NCBI GenBank assembly: GCA_022453515.1
Contig: JAJNNY010000061.1
Span: 62,001-126,000, forward strand
Source of the DNA: Astrocystis sublimbata
Lineage: Eukaryota > Ascomycota > Sordariomycetes > Xylariales > Xylariaceae
Length of the DNA stretch: 64,000 bases
Reading direction: 5' to 3'
The notes under the pieces were generated by a model. The model saw only the letters and a list, made by a program, of their open reading frames with translations. It was not told the DNA's origin and did not search any database. Position 1 is the first letter of the stretch. Each line of letters starts with the position of its first letter. Position numbers and translations under genes: made by a program. Of the stretch, positions 20,513 to 33,222 are shown piece by piece.

Positions 20513-23500
20513 TTATATATTCAGAGGACCAAGGCCCCTCGACCGGACCGCATGGTGAGAGCCCTGCTTAATTTCATCGATCGCGACGCGCCAAGCTTTC
20601 TCCCGACTTGGTTGCGACTCGTCTTCATCAATGAGGAAGTCCAACCACTTGATCAACTTCTGAGCCTTGTCCATGTCTCTTTCCTCCGTGATGAGCTTGA
20701 CAAGGTATTTCACAAACATGTCGACGTCTCTTTGATGCGGCCCTTCCTCGCTAGTCGCGTGATACCACACATTCAACGTATTCCTGACCTCCAAGAGCGT
20801 GGTCCCTTTCGCTCCCGCGAATGATACCTTGGGCGGCGGTGGAGGAAAGTACAGTCTTGTCTGACCGCCAGGTAAAGGATCCTCCTCCTCACCATCTTGA
20901 TCCCGCTTGGGGTTGAGCTTGATATCCAAGCCTAGCGCGCGGGCTTTACGTCGTCGGTGATCAGCGACAATTTCCTGGCGTACATCTTCGGGAAGTTCTG
21001 CCAGGAACACGGGATCAAGCTCTTCCACTTCTTCCACCATCGCATCATCGGATTTGCTGTGTTGAAAGAGGCTGGTCTGCACGATCTTGGCACCCACATC
21101 AGCAAGCCGTTCCTTTCCGCGAGGACCACGACGCTTTACAGGCGTTTTGGGTTTGCCCAGCTTGACCGTGCGATCCTTTCGTGGCGATTGAGGCAACAGT
21201 GTTTGTCCCTGTGATGGTCTATGTTGATGCTGATAAGAGCTCAATATTTCTGCCTTCATGTCCTCTGGGAGAGCATGAAAGACTTCGGGGTCGAATTCGG
21301 GTGGGATTTCGTCAACGAGTGCTGGGCTCTGCGTTCTTGATTTTGCCATAAATTCGTCTCGTACTTCAGAGCTACTCCTAGAACGGCCTTGGGCTAGTAG
21401 TTTGCTTCGAATATCGTGGGGTAACGCTTCAAGCACTGCAGGGTCGGGGTCGGATGGCAAGATGAATTGCGTTCCTCCAAGGTTGAGGGTGTTCTGAGCC
21501 CTCGCATCTTTATTACCGGCTCGAGCTATCGTCAAGGCTGGGTGCGGACCATGGTACTTGGGCTTTCTTGGGGTCACTGGTCCATCGATAATGGGGTCTG
21601 GTATGAAATGGCGACCTTGGGGTGAGCTTGGAGGCCCAACCTCGCTTCTAATTTCCTGTATACCTTCCTGGATGGGATCCGCAATAGCCTTCTTGGCCGA
21701 GCCTGGGGGTTTGAACGGTCCAAAACTCAATCTCTTCTGACTTCCATCAAATCCCATAGGGCCAGCTTTTATAGGTTCGAGTTTCGTTAGCTGGACTCCC
21801 AACCCACGCAAGTCACCAGGGCTAAAGTTGTAGGTCCGGAGAACCGAGACCGCCTCTTTGCCCAGAGCCTGGTGATTATTGACTGCAACGCCGAACGAGA
21901 CACTTTTATTGAACGTGTCGCATTTCCCATGGCCTAAATGTTTGGGCGGGTCGAGAGGCGCGTCCACAGCGCGCCGCATGATTTTCAACGTGAGTTGTTT
22001 GCCTTTAACCTGTTCGTTTAGCAATCGCTTCTCCAGCTCTTTGCATAGGTTGAACACAAACTCCTCGGCTTCTTCCTGGCTGATGAATCGAATGCCCCAA
22101 TTGACCTCAGCAGAGACGGATTTTCGTATAGGCTGTTCTCCGACCTCGGTTTTATCAATCCCCCGAGCATAATCCCAGAGCTTCCCCCCAGTCTTCGGTC
22201 CAAGAGTGCTGACCAAACGCTCTTTGGGAGTTTGTCTTATATCATCAACAAATTTTACCCCTATTTCCTCAAGCTTGCCAGCTGTGCTAAATGCAACGCC
22301 TGGCAGATCGTCTACTTTAAGTTTTGCCAGAAAGCTTTGTGTCTCCTCTGGCTTGATTTGATATTGCCCTGCTGGCTTCGCTTTCCTGAGTGCCACTTTG
22401 GCCAGTAGTATATTGCCTCCAATACCCACCGAAACAGCGCATCCCGTCTTTGCTTTGATCTGATCTCGTAGCGACGTCGCGATATGATCAGCTTTCTCTT
22501 GCTCCCGCCATATGCTCCCTTCGTCTATTCCCGAGCCATCAGATCCGACAGCAGAGAGTATGATCGTGGTTGCGTCAACCAAGGCCTCATCAATGCTGAC
22601 ACTCTGCACCACACCCCCGACTTCTAATATGCACTCGTAGAATGTGTTGCTTGCATCTTCGTAGGCTGGGAAATCATATGGCAGGACCTTGAGTTCAGGA
22701 CAAAGCTCCCTGGCTCGCTTCATCCACATGCCATTCTTAACACCAAATTGCCTCGCTGGGTAGTTACAGCTGGCAATCTCCGACCCATCTCCTGGGCTGT
22801 GTGCAACTGCGGCAGGCTTGTCGAGGAAGCCGTTCGCTTTCTTGAGCGACACAGCGCAAAAAAAGCTATCGAAATCCACATGGAGAATATATCGTCGCGC
22901 GCCTGGTTTCCTTGCTGGTTTTTTCTGCTGGCTCTTCTCGGCCGCGAGTCTCTGCATCTTTGACTTTAGCTCAGCCTTCCAAGTCGATAGATGATGGAGG
23001 CGGCTTTCGGAGTAGTACTGCCTTAGGAAATCGGGGTTCGCGCTAGACGATTTCTTCATTCGAGGGTCCTGAAGCAGTATTGCGTTATGTTCCTCAGAGG
23101 TGAGCGCTTGCGCTTTGCGTTCTTCTGCGGGCAATAAGGGTTCAGCCTCATCTTCGTCAGGCCCGCTGTGAGCACCAAACTGAGTTCTCGCAGTAGTTTC
23201 GGGGGTGGCGCACTGTATCTTGGATTGATCCAAGTTATGGTGCTCTAGTATGTTATCATTGAATGGTTCCGGTGTGTCACTCAGATTGCGTTCGGCATCA
23301 GTCAAGTTGGTTTGTCCAGACTCGTCCATATCGTGACGGTGCATGAAAGTATCTGCCGCCACTCCGAGTCGGGTAGGAGTACTGGATGAACTTCCAGCAA
23401 ATCCTTTGAGCTGGGATGTATAGAAGCTAGCATTCGTCTGCTCGCGATACACAGATAGGGGCGACTGTTGCGTGCGAGCTTGTGATGAGATTCCTTTCCC

Positions 23501-24042
23501 ATCAAACTTGAGAGTCTTTTGCCTGGGGGTCTCCTCGATGACACGGTAGTCAGTCCAAGGCAAGAGTTTTCCGGCTGTGATAGAATCAGCCACCCAAGCG
23601 GGCTTTACTATCCTGTACTTATTGAATTCGACCGCTTTCTTGGGTGGGAAGCTCGACGCAATAATGTGAGTGGCCATGGTCTTAGAGTCAAGATATTGGA
23701 GGAAAGCGGCCCCATGTAGAACGAGGTCACGGTGAAGGCTTCGGCAAGTCAGCTGAAATGATTCCATTCTCGAGATCGCCATCCGTTGACCCACACTTGA
23801 AGGGGCGGTTGCGTGTAGCCGCTTACATGAGCGACAACGCCCTTGAAAATCTGTGGCTTGTCTCCCGTCCTAGCCCTCAGCTCCGCATCGAGATTCTGGA
23901 GCTTGATCTTCTTGCGGCGAAAGTAGTCGGGAAAGCCGCCAAAAGCGCTTGCCTCGTATTCCTCGCCAGTCTCATCTTCGAAAGTATGACTCTCTATGCG
24001 CTTCCGCACAGCGTTTGAGTTGCTCTCAAGTCGACTTCCCAT
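20513..24042 (-). CDS. REV1: DNA repair polymerase Rev1 (translesion deoxycytidyl transferase)
   Basis: Exon 1 is 23797-24042 and exon 2 is 20513-23752. The 44-nt intron (GTGTGG...TTTCAG) lies inside the BRCT domain, joining GYTQPPLQ to LTCRSLHRDL; the product is about 1161 aa. The BRCT domain spans ~65-155 (THIIASSFPPKKAVEF, YRIVKPAWVADSI). The Y-family polymerase core starts near 370 with HVDFDSFFCAVSLKK and contains the catalytic SIDEALVD. Three ubiquitin-binding UBM motifs follow, each with a LP core: LEALPHDIR, FHALPEDMK and LAELPEDVR. The C-terminal helical domain recruits other translesion polymerases. It acts in the nucleus in DNA damage tolerance. Exact splice sites are inferred. Confidence 0.92.
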
Positions 24043-24616
24043 CTTCAAGCATCAGAGATGCACCTAAGCGCATCGCAGCCCATCAATAGTTTCAGAAGGT
24101 TCATAGCTGAGCGTACTCAACAGCAGTCCTCAGGTTGAAAAGCTGATCTTTCCCATCTGTTTTTGACCTAACCCATTGCATACCATACGAGCAAAGAGGG
24201 ATATGTCCCAGAATGGCAAAAGTAATGGAGGCGGAATGAAGGTTGCTTATAACACTCCCCACCTCTCTCATCTCTCTGTATGTGTGGAGGTAGCGATTGT
24301 GACTGGGGTACCTCTCGACGCGAGGAGCCACCACTTAACGCGTTCCTACTCCAGGCAGTCACGTCATCTCGTGACCAATTGCCCCGGCCCCACTAAGACG
24401 TGTGCCCAGTGTTGGCAGCACAAGCAGCCGACCTACACAGGCACCTAATAGCCTACAGCATTTGCCTTAATGTACCTAGATAGGTACCTACTGTGTACCG
24501 AGCTATCCTTGTTGCGACAGACAGATTGATTCCACATACAATACATCCCACATCATCACCGCCCATGTGATTCCAACACAAAGCTTCGTTAGCTGGGCTG
24601 GAAACTCGATTTAGAC
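24043..24616. promoter_or_regulatory. bidirectional promoter region (REV1 / RED)
   Basis: 574 bp between divergent start codons. A TAGG/TACC motif lies near 24473-24492. No specific factor site was identified. Confidence 0.5.
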
Positions 24617-26282
24617 ATGAACAACGAACAGTTTCGTCGTCTGGTCGCTGCAGACGCGGCCAAGACACCGGCTGGTAACAGCAATGGCGCATCCTCGACA
24701 CCCTCACGACAAGTCGCGCTGGGATCTCGCCAGAAATCGAGTATACCGATGACACCGTAAGTCCACGTACGAATACCTAACGGATCATATCTGACTAAAA
24801 GCAAGGCGCTCGGTAGCAGGACTCCATAAAAACGACTTCGCACGCCAGTTGGCAGAACGGAACAAGCCCGAACAAAAAGACAAGAAGTTCCGCTCGTTTG
24901 CCCCTAAGGGCTCCAAATTAGCCCAAGGCTACGTCGACCGCACACAGGCCAGGCAAGCCGAGGAGGAAGACGACCGAGCGACGAGACTGAAAGCCCTCGA
25001 GGAAGCATTCAAGAAGGAAGAGATCGACCAACAGACATTTGACGCTGTGCGAGCCCAAATCGCTGGTGGCGACCTGTCAAGCACTCACCTCGTCAAGGGT
25101 CTGGACTTCAAGCTGCTCGAGCGAATACGAAAGGGCGAAGATGTCTATCGCGAAAACGAAACGCAAGCCGAAGTGAAAGGGGAAGGACAAGGAGAGGACG
25201 AGGAGAAGGAGACACCAGAGGACGATGATGACGAGCTTGAACGCTTACAGGAGGAGGACTTAGCAGCAGTGAAGAGGGAAGCAACAGCGAAGAAAGGACA
25301 ATTATCGACGGCGCCCATGAACCCTTCGAGAAAGAGGACTCGAGACGAGATTTTAGCTGACATGAAGGCGGCAAGGGATGCTGCAAAAGCCAAAGCTCAA
25401 GCGGAGTCGGCCCTGGGTGACAAGTTCAGAAAGATTGGCATTAAAAAATCCGGAACGAGGATAGAGCGCGATGGCAAAGGCCGGGAAGTCATGATCATAG
25501 TCGACGAGGATGGCAACGAAAAGCGCAAAGTACGCAAGACCGGCTACAACGAGTCGTCGCAAAAGCAAAGCGACTTGATGACGCCGGATCCTAAGGTGAA
25601 GCCACTTGGCATGGAAGTCCCAGACATTTACAAGCCCAAGGTCGAGGAACCGGAAGAAGAAGATGACATCAATATTTTCGATGACATTGATGATGACTAC
25701 GATCCACTCGCGGGCATAGGCGACGACTCGGAAGATGATGAAAATGATGCGGAGACGTCCGCCGAGAAAGTAAACGCAACAGATGCAGATGTGCCCGATT
25801 CAAAGAAGATGCCACCGCCCCCGCGACCAGGGCAGGCCACAGAACCACGGAACTATTTCAAGGATTCGAAGACCGCTCTTGCGTCAACTAAAAAGTTGGA
25901 AGCGCCATCCATGTCAGATCCAGCGATCCAAGCTGCCTTCTTGAAGGCAGCGTCTCTTCATGCTATTGCCAAGCACTCAGAAGATGATGATGGCGAGGCA
26001 AAGGCTAAAGCGGAGCGACGCCGTAAGATGCTAGAGAATAGCGACCGCGATCTTGAAGATATGGATATGGGTTTTGGTACAAGTAGATTTGAGGATGACG
26101 CGGACCTCGAGGAACAAAGAGTCAAGCTCTCGGAATGGGGACACGACGGCGAGGACGATGGGCAAGGCGGAGGTGGTGGCTCGAAGCGCAAGAGGGGGAG
26201 AGGCCCAAAGAAACGAAAGGGAGATGTCAACAATGCAGCTGATGTTCTGCGCGAGATGGAGAGGCAGAAAGCTGCCAAGTAA
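24617..26282 (+). CDS. RED/IK-type spliceosomal protein
   Basis: Exon 1 is 24617-24756 and exon 2 is 24806-26282, with a 49-nt intron (GTAAGT...GCAAG); product 538 aa. The N-terminal RED-like domain (residues ~45-170) includes LHKNDFARQLAERNK, FAPKGSKLAQGYVDR and LVKGLDFKLLERIRKGED, the signature for IK/RED proteins. The rest is charged and low-complexity: an acidic block (EEEDDINIFDDIDDDYDPL), a Pro-rich link and the C-terminal KRKRGRGPKKRKGD nuclear-localisation-like region. From family knowledge, RED works with SMU1 in activated spliceosomes and has also been linked to the spindle checkpoint. It is divergent from REV1. Confidence 0.85.
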
Positions 26283-26987
26283 CCAACATCATGTAGGCTG
26301 ACAGCGACTTCTTCATTGGTAAAGACAGACGCAATGCGTACATTGATCACATCTATCATCAGACCTGGTCTGTTTGATTCTGCAATGGCTTGGCTATATA
26401 GCCATCTGAAGAGTAAAACATGTAGTCATTCACTGCCAGTTTGGGATCGGGGGGCCAATAGGAATGAGCCAATGCAGCATTCAGGATCGGCTAATGACCC
26501 CCTGTAACTCATCACTTGAAGTCTTGTCAACCACTTACCTCAAGCCTTACAACACCTTCTGATACACTCGGTGGTTATGTTCATATTGTTGTCTTGGGCA
26601 AACCTCGGTGTGGTTCACTGATAGAGCGGAATGCTCCGATTGCCTCTCCACCAGGAAAATGAATTGCTAAGCAGTGCCTCATGTAGGACAAATAAGCAGC
26701 ACAGCTGACCAGATTAGGCCCACACCGCGCAAAGCATCGGCTCGCAACCTAATTTCAATGCCTATACTTCTGAGAGGTAATGAAGAACAAGGACAAGGAA
26801 CGATCTGACCTTGATCACCTAGGTGGGTTGCAATATCTAGCCAAAACATCTGCGGACCCCCTTAGCAAAGCAAGAGTCTTCAATCTACTCCAATCTACTT
26901 CAACCCTCACTTTCGTACGAGCCTTCTCTCCTCCTCGCGTCCACGACTCGAGTAGGAAACCGTGCACCGTTGCTGAAACATTAAACT
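26283..26987. other. intergenic, URH1 upstream region
   Basis: About 700 bp with no gene. It includes a palindromic GGCTATATAGCC at about 26390-26401. It is presumably the 3' region of RED followed by the URH1 promoter. Confidence 0.5.
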
Positions 26988-28476
26988 ATGTCGGACCCCG
27001 TCCCTTTATGGTTGGATTGTGATCCAGGTCACGATGTAAGTATTTCAAATTCATTTACTTATAAATCTTCAGTTCCTCAACGTCGTAGTCTCTACGTTTG
27101 TCTTGTCTCACCTCATTTGGCCAGCAGCGCATCGGTGGCCACAATGATGCCGAGGCACTATAGCCAGCCGCCAGCCGCCAGCCCAATCTCTGCATGTGAT
27201 CACGCCGACATACCATTATGGAATCCTCAACATCATCCGGCTAACCAACGCTGATTCAGGATGTCTTCGCTATTCTCATGGGTGCCTACCACCCGGGCAT
27301 CCGCCTGTTGGGGATAAGCACAGTCTACGGCAATGCGCCCTTGCAGAAGACAACCAACAATGCACTCTCCGTGCTCTCCGCCATCGGAATGGACGAGGCC
27401 GTGAAGGTGTACCCCGGGGCAGCCAAGGCGCTGCACCGGGAAGCCGTCCACGCGGTCGCGATCCACGGAGAGTCCGGGCTCGACGGGACCGAGCTGCTGC
27501 CGCCGCCGGCGCTGTCTGCCCTCGACACCACCACACCCGTGGTCGAGGCCATGGCGAATGCGCTGCGCGCGTGCAAGCCAGGGACGGCGTGGGTTGTGGC
27601 CACCGGTGCGCTGACCAATGTTGCGTCACTGTTCGCCGCCCACCCGGACCTCAAGGCCCATATCGCGGGTCTGAGCATGATGGGCGGAAGTGTCGGTGGC
27701 GGGTTCACGGCCGCCGTCATGGGCCGCGTGGGCGACGTCGACCGCGTGGGAAACTACTCGCAGTGGGCCGAGTTCAATGTCCTCATCGACCCTGAGGCCG
27801 CGGCTGCGCTGCTGCATGACCCTATTCTGGCGCCCAAATCGACCCTCATACCCCTAGATCTCACACATCTCGTGCTGGCAACGAAAGAGGTGCAGGATCT
27901 ACTATTGACAGGCACTTACACGTCGACTGTGGCAGAGGCAGCAGAGGAGGTGCATGACAAAGAGGCCAAGGCCAAGTCTACATTGCGGCAGATGCTAGTC
28001 GAGTTGCTCATGTTCTTCGCGGAGACGTATCGGTGAGTTTGAAAACCCGCACATCCTTTCTTCACTTCATATAGAGCAGAGCAGAGCAGCATAGAGCGAC
28101 CGCCATGAACTAACCAAGATCCAGCGACGCCTTCGGCATCGTCGAAGGCCCGCCACTACACGACCCGCTCGCAGTGGCGGCCATCTTAGCAGGGACCACT
28201 CACGAGATCCCCTTCTATGACTTTGATCCGAAGGAAACATCGGGCTCGAGCAAGCAGGAAAGATTCGAAGTCCGCGTCGTGACGGAAGGAACGATGGAGG
28301 ACGCGACAGACAGGGGTGCGCAAACGGGTCGCACAATTGCGCGTTTGCTGCCGCCTGGCGAAGAGGGCGTCCGCATCCCTCGCGGGGTGGATATCAAATT
28401 GTTTTGGAAGGTGATCGAGGAGTGCATCCAGAAGGCCGACGAGATGAATGCGAAGAACGCTGGCGTCACAGCATAG
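26988..28476 (+). CDS. URH1: inosine/uridine-preferring nucleoside hydrolase
   Basis: Exons are 26988-27035, 27260-28032 and 28125-28476; product 390 aa. Exon 1 ends inside the calcium-binding signature, so splicing joins LDCDPGHD to DVFAILMGAYHP and creates the family's DxDPGxDD motif at residues 10-17. Further family blocks are LLGISTVYGNAPLQKTTNN, WVVATGALTNVASLF, SMMGGSVGGG, NVLIDPEAAAALL and HDPLAVAAIL (final catalytic His and metal Asp). It hydrolyses the N-glycosidic bond of uridine and other nucleosides in pyrimidine/nicotinamide riboside salvage. The 224-nt first intron is long for this window. The second intron (92 nt) contains AGAGC repeats. Confidence 0.92.
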
Positions 28477-28921
28477 AGCCCAATCAGCGACATTCTGGGA
28501 GCTTGTACCTACATAGTGAAGCGACAAAGGTGTGTATCAAGCCTTGAGAAACTGGAAGTATGAGAGAGACTGGGCGGTATGCCTGAGAAAGGGCAGACGT
28601 ACTCGGTGGTTGGCTGGGCTCTACTTGACATCTACTAGAAGGCGGGACTCTTCTGGATTAGACGAAATGGTCGGGCTCACAAGGTAGGCATAGCCGGGAT
28701 GGGACATGGCGATATGCTACGATGACGAATGGTCTGGTCATTTTACGCATCTACGGGACTTTCGATAAAACTATGCTTGATCAGATCAAGAATCAGTTCA
28801 CTACTAGATATGCCAGACGTCACTAGGGTATCTATATACGATGCTCCTTCGTGCCCCGTATGTCCCCTTTTTATACAGTGCGTGCCGATAATCCCTGAAA
28901 TGTTGATTCCAGTCTTGAAGC
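28477..28921. other. convergent intergenic region
   Basis: About 445 bp between the 3' ends of URH1 and the 2OG-oxygenase-like gene. No feature recognised. Confidence 0.5.
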
Positions 28922-31900
28922 CTAATCGTCCTCCGTAGTGAGATCAATCGTCTCAATTTTCTTTCGCTTCGTACCAGCTACAGGATATTGGATTTCGGCG
29001 CGAGACACAAGTCTTGATGGGATACTGACGGATTCACTGCTCGTCACAGTTGGGTTGGAAGTAGCCGAGGTAATCTGATTGTGTAATGTCCCAGGATGAT
29101 CGAGGAAACTCATTGTCGCAATACCCTCATACTTCTCTGCTAGGATAGTCCTGAGTTTCTCGGTGTCGAAAGCCCCGAGGGAACCCTCTGCCTTCCGTTT
29201 CCGTGTTGCTCGACGAGTTCGCACCCCTTCGGTTATCCCATCTTCTATTTTGGAGAAGACGTAATGAGGCTTGCCAATGAATTTACAGTCGGTGCGAGTA
29301 TCGGTGAACTTGTCGAGGACATGAGCGAGTCGTCCAAAAATAAATTGATTAAAAGTGCGACTCTTCTGAGCCGGGTCGAGAAGGAATAGGTTTAACTGGC
29401 TACAGTCATCGCAGGAACAAGGTACTGGTGTTCGGACTAGACTGGGATCCGGAAGCGCCTTGCCCACGTAGCTCAGGAGAAAAGATTCGAGAATATCCTG
29501 ATAGAGCTGCTGCCAACTACGATCGGAGATGGAGAAACCAAGCTCTTCGCTATTCCGCAGCAAAGGCTGGAGCAATGGTACCCAAAGGTTTTCGAAACTG
29601 GCCGGGGTGATGAACTTCACCTCGGCGGCAAGCTTCTTGAAGAATATCTCGCGCTGTTCTGCAAGGGACGGCTGGAAAAGGGTTACCGCGAAATGCTCTA
29701 ATGCTTGATAAGGAATGACAAATTTCACCGGGGATTGAGAGTTTCGATTTTTGCGGGCTCGTTTGTTGTCTTGAATTTCTTCGTCTGCGTACGCATATGC
29801 ACTGTCCGTCGCCAGTAGGCGGATCGATATGTTCCGCACTATCAACTGGACGAGGTTCTCGTATATCGCTTGCGAGTCGGCTAATTCGATCTCATTGCGC
29901 GGCATATCCTCGCTCCAACCTTGCATAAACCCAAGCATGAAGTCTGTTCTTTCACCACAGGTTCCTACGAGCTTAGGGACAATGCTAGGATACTGGTTGG
30001 TTTCAAAGTCATAAAATGGTCGATTTAGCACTGACCTTGATTTCAGAATCTCCAAACTGCCGTCTGCGCATAGAGCAATTTGGTACAGCGCAAGCCCGTC
30101 TTCGTATAAGCGACTCAATCCCCAGTCGCATGAACCAATAGTCTTCGTAGGCGAATTTGTCATCAACCTGAGCAGGCCATCATTTTGGCCAACATCCGTC
30201 TGAAAGGCATTGATGACCTGATATTGGCCACTGAGTGATTTTCGGGTTTTGATGATAGTGGAAAACCTGATATATGTAAAGTGAGTATTGGGCATACAAC
30301 CGGACCCTTTAAGTTTCTCACCCTTGATCTAGACGCTCGAGTGATATTGCAGATGATTCGTATTGTGTTCTCGACCAGCTCAAGACTGCTGCTGGGATCG
30401 AAGGTGTGGCACGAGTGATCCAGTCCATAAGTTCCGATCCACAATGAATCATGGCAAGCTTATAAACTCGCTCGGCAAGGGCTGTATAACCAGCCCAGTC
30501 CAATGGATAGGGGGTTTCCGTCTTCTTGAGCATATGCAACAACCCATCTAGTGCCGAAGCGCTATTTGAGGACTGGCATTTATCAATATAGTAATTTATA
30601 ATCCCCAAAGGCCTAGGATCAGTGCTGTGGCCAAACCTATCGCAACCGCTTGCAGCGAAAAAGGGTATTAGTGCTTTTGGGGGCACAATGATCAGTACCT
30701 TGTAAAAGTCAGCATTTTGGGGGCCATTTTGTGTGCAAGTATAAGACAAGTATCCTACCGATGCTCCGTTATAACGAGACACAAAGTCTTCGCTTTTTAT
30801 CTCGTCACCGGAATGTCCAACTGAGGCATAATCATGCATTATCCTATCTTCGTCAACCTCAAGCGAGGATAGAACCTCGTTCCCTTTTGAGTCGCACACG
30901 TGCTCTGCCTTCAAAGTTCCAGAATCTTCCCCATCATTTTCAAGAGCACAGAAAGCATCATACTTATCCCAGTGCCCGTAATATTCTTCTGTTTCATCGT
31001 CCATGTCGTTCTCCGAATCAATGCCAAGGGCTTGGGAAGCATCGTATGTCTCTACGTCTTCTGCGTCCGTGCCAGCCTCGAGCTCAAGCTTAGCATAAAA
31101 TATGTGGAAGTCCAGATCATGAGATACATGAAGGAGCTGCTCTAGACAGGCTTTGTCTCGAGCCTCAAGTATGATAGAAGACATATTGGTTCCCGTGTAG
31201 TTATCATCAAGAGCATAGATGAGGGGCCTCAATTCGGCCGAGCTATCGATACTTGTCCATGATTTTAAGACGCTGTGCAGCGGTTCACACCCTACCTCAG
31301 GGCTCTCCAAAGGCTTCTCGAGCGGAACAGTCGTTACCAGATTGTAGGTCAGTGCCCAGCGATACCCAGATTCGAGTGATGACATCTCATATGATGCATC
31401 AGAACACCTAGAAGGCTCATGAGTTTACGATGGCACTTACCCCTAGCGTTGTTCAAGATTGAGCACATACCAATATACACCAGTCATATCGTGCTTTTAA
31501 GTACTGAAAGTTTCTTCTTTATCGAGGTAACTTACGATCACATCACCTCCTTGGTGTTGAGATGGCAGGCTTATCACAAGGGTCCCGAATTTATGCGGGA
31601 TGCCATCGGAGCTAGGACCATGAGCAGTGTGATTCAGACAAGAGGGGATGCACTCACAGCGCGTTTCCTTTGAACACAGCACCCTTTCCCCAAATCGACA
31701 GCTTTTGTACTATTGTACTTACATATTAACTAATACACTATTGAAGGAAGTCAATTGAAACCAATAATACAAGAGGAGACGCACAATCCGCGCGAAGCAC
31801 ACGACGGCTGACACCCATCGTCTTCGAAATGGCCATCAACAGACTTTGTAGCGATTCATTCCATTGCTTCTGTGCCGTGATTGTGAGGTTCTGAGGATCA

Positions 31901-32154
31901 AGCTCCCACACATTATCCTGCGTAGCTGCTTCGTCCTCGGCAGAAACAGGACGCGCCGCCGAGATTATCTGGCTAGCTTGTTCATCCGACAGCGGAAGAC
32001 GTATCTTCCCCACGCCATTCACAGCTATTTCAGGATCCAAAGGAACTATCTCATTCCAGCCGGCAAAATTGTGATGTGTTGCGATACCGTCCAGCGCGTC
32101 GCGCAAGCGGTCTTTCGAGAAGGCCGTTGAAGCATGCGGGTCTGAGGTAGACAT
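28922..32154 (-). CDS. 2OG-Fe(II) oxygenase-fold protein, apparently without iron ligands
   Basis: Proposed exons: 31785-32154, 31658-31709, 31471-31611, 30322-31407 and 28922-30266 (998 codons). The N-terminal ~270 residues match a fungal prolyl-hydroxylase-like family: LSDEQASQIISAARP, WELDPQNL, SIWGKGAVFK, KFGTLVISLPSQHQGGDVIV, and SGYRWALTYNL with the 2OG-binding Arg. The expected iron ligands HxD and His read GNALSDG and SDASYEM, so none is visible. An in-frame TAA lies at 31497-31499. It would be removed if a 42-nt GTAAGT...AAAG segment (31494-31535) is an intron, at the cost of a conserved strand. The long C-terminal region is helical, with a basic RTRRATRKRKAEG and a final KRKKIETIDLTTEDD reminiscent of a SUMO-interacting motif. 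It is a pseudoenzyme or a decaying gene. Confidence 0.6.
31497..31499 (-). other. in-frame TAA in the 2OG-oxygenase-like gene
   Basis: The reading frame is open on both sides and homologous sequence continues past it (ETFST, stop, then KHDMTGVYW spliced to CSDASYEM). Either a real nonsense codon or part of a 42-nt intron. Confidence 0.6.
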
Positions 32155-33222
32155 ATTGTCGAAATCTCACTCACAGCGTGGAATACAAAACATAGGTACA
32201 TAAAGACGGAATATAAGTATATCTTGAGTTTCCCGATGGAATATGTATCCTGAATAAAGTCTCTACGTGACGCGAATCGTAACACAATTTGAAGAGCTGA
32301 GCAATCGAAGTGGGGCAGAACCGTTTCATATACTTTCAAATACTATTTCAAGAAATTGAGGTGACGGCCAATGGTAATGGTGTTCTCTTTTCTTTTTCAT
32401 GTCCTCTTTCTATCTTGCACTCATCTAGAAACACTCGCGCTCATGGGGACACGACTGCTCACTTCAACGGTAAAGCTGTTGAGCAGCGCTTTCGACGGTT
32501 ACATGGATAAGATGGAGGTCTTCAATGGTGGCCTGTGCAGACTCGTTAAGTTCCTCGTGGGGGAAAGATTAGGGGTCGCTGGCCTGGTAAGGGACCAGGG
32601 TAGACTGAAGATAGGTAGGTATCTTGTCCAGCTTGTACAGTATCCCAGACTAATTAACTACATAGCTAGTGTTGAGAGGGACACAAATAAATTGTGAGTT
32701 TCGACTTTACGCATCCAAGGTCTTTCTGTGTCGCCCTGGAGTTATCTTCGGAATTTTCAATTTTCATTGTTCTGTTCAAATGCGGCGGCAGTAATTGCCT
32801 TCTTTAGGTCTACCGTATGAACAATTTAAGCCCTTGGATAGTTTGCCCCGCGACCCATCCGTATTATACCACATCACTGAATCAACTAGGTACCAGCTGC
32901 CATTTTCTCCTAGTTGTAAAGCCCGTATTGACAGGGCTGCGGCGATGGTGTCGGCATATTAAAGTTGCGTATCTTCAGTCCCGGAAGGGACACGCGACAG
33001 CTAGCGACCTTTGAACATTGCCGTTTCTAGTGTGGCAGATCCTCGAAGGGCAGACGCCCAAGTAACAGGAGGGCGATGGGTGGATGTACGGTGCAAAATG
33101 ACGATTCCACGTCAATCCCACATGTGATTTGCCTCGATGGCAAATCTGCCGCTTGATTTAGAGTGCCGAAGGTTAAGGCTGTGTACCCTGTAGAGCAAAT
33201 TCTCAAGACAGGTGTTGTTCGT
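32155..33222. other. intergenic region
   Basis: About 1.07 kb between two minus-strand genes. The plus-strand ORF at 32371-32697 shows no family features and atypical composition. Nothing else is recognised. Confidence 0.5.

Noticed and set aside
27196..27795. 199-codon plus-strand frame within URH1
   Set aside because: Out-of-frame reading of URH1 exon 2; Arg/Gly-rich and without motifs.
31497..31499. Stop-loss RNA editing of the TAA in the 2OG-like gene
   Set aside because: UAA would need two edits to become UGG, and no conserved Trp is expected there; nonsense mutation or a short intron is more likely.
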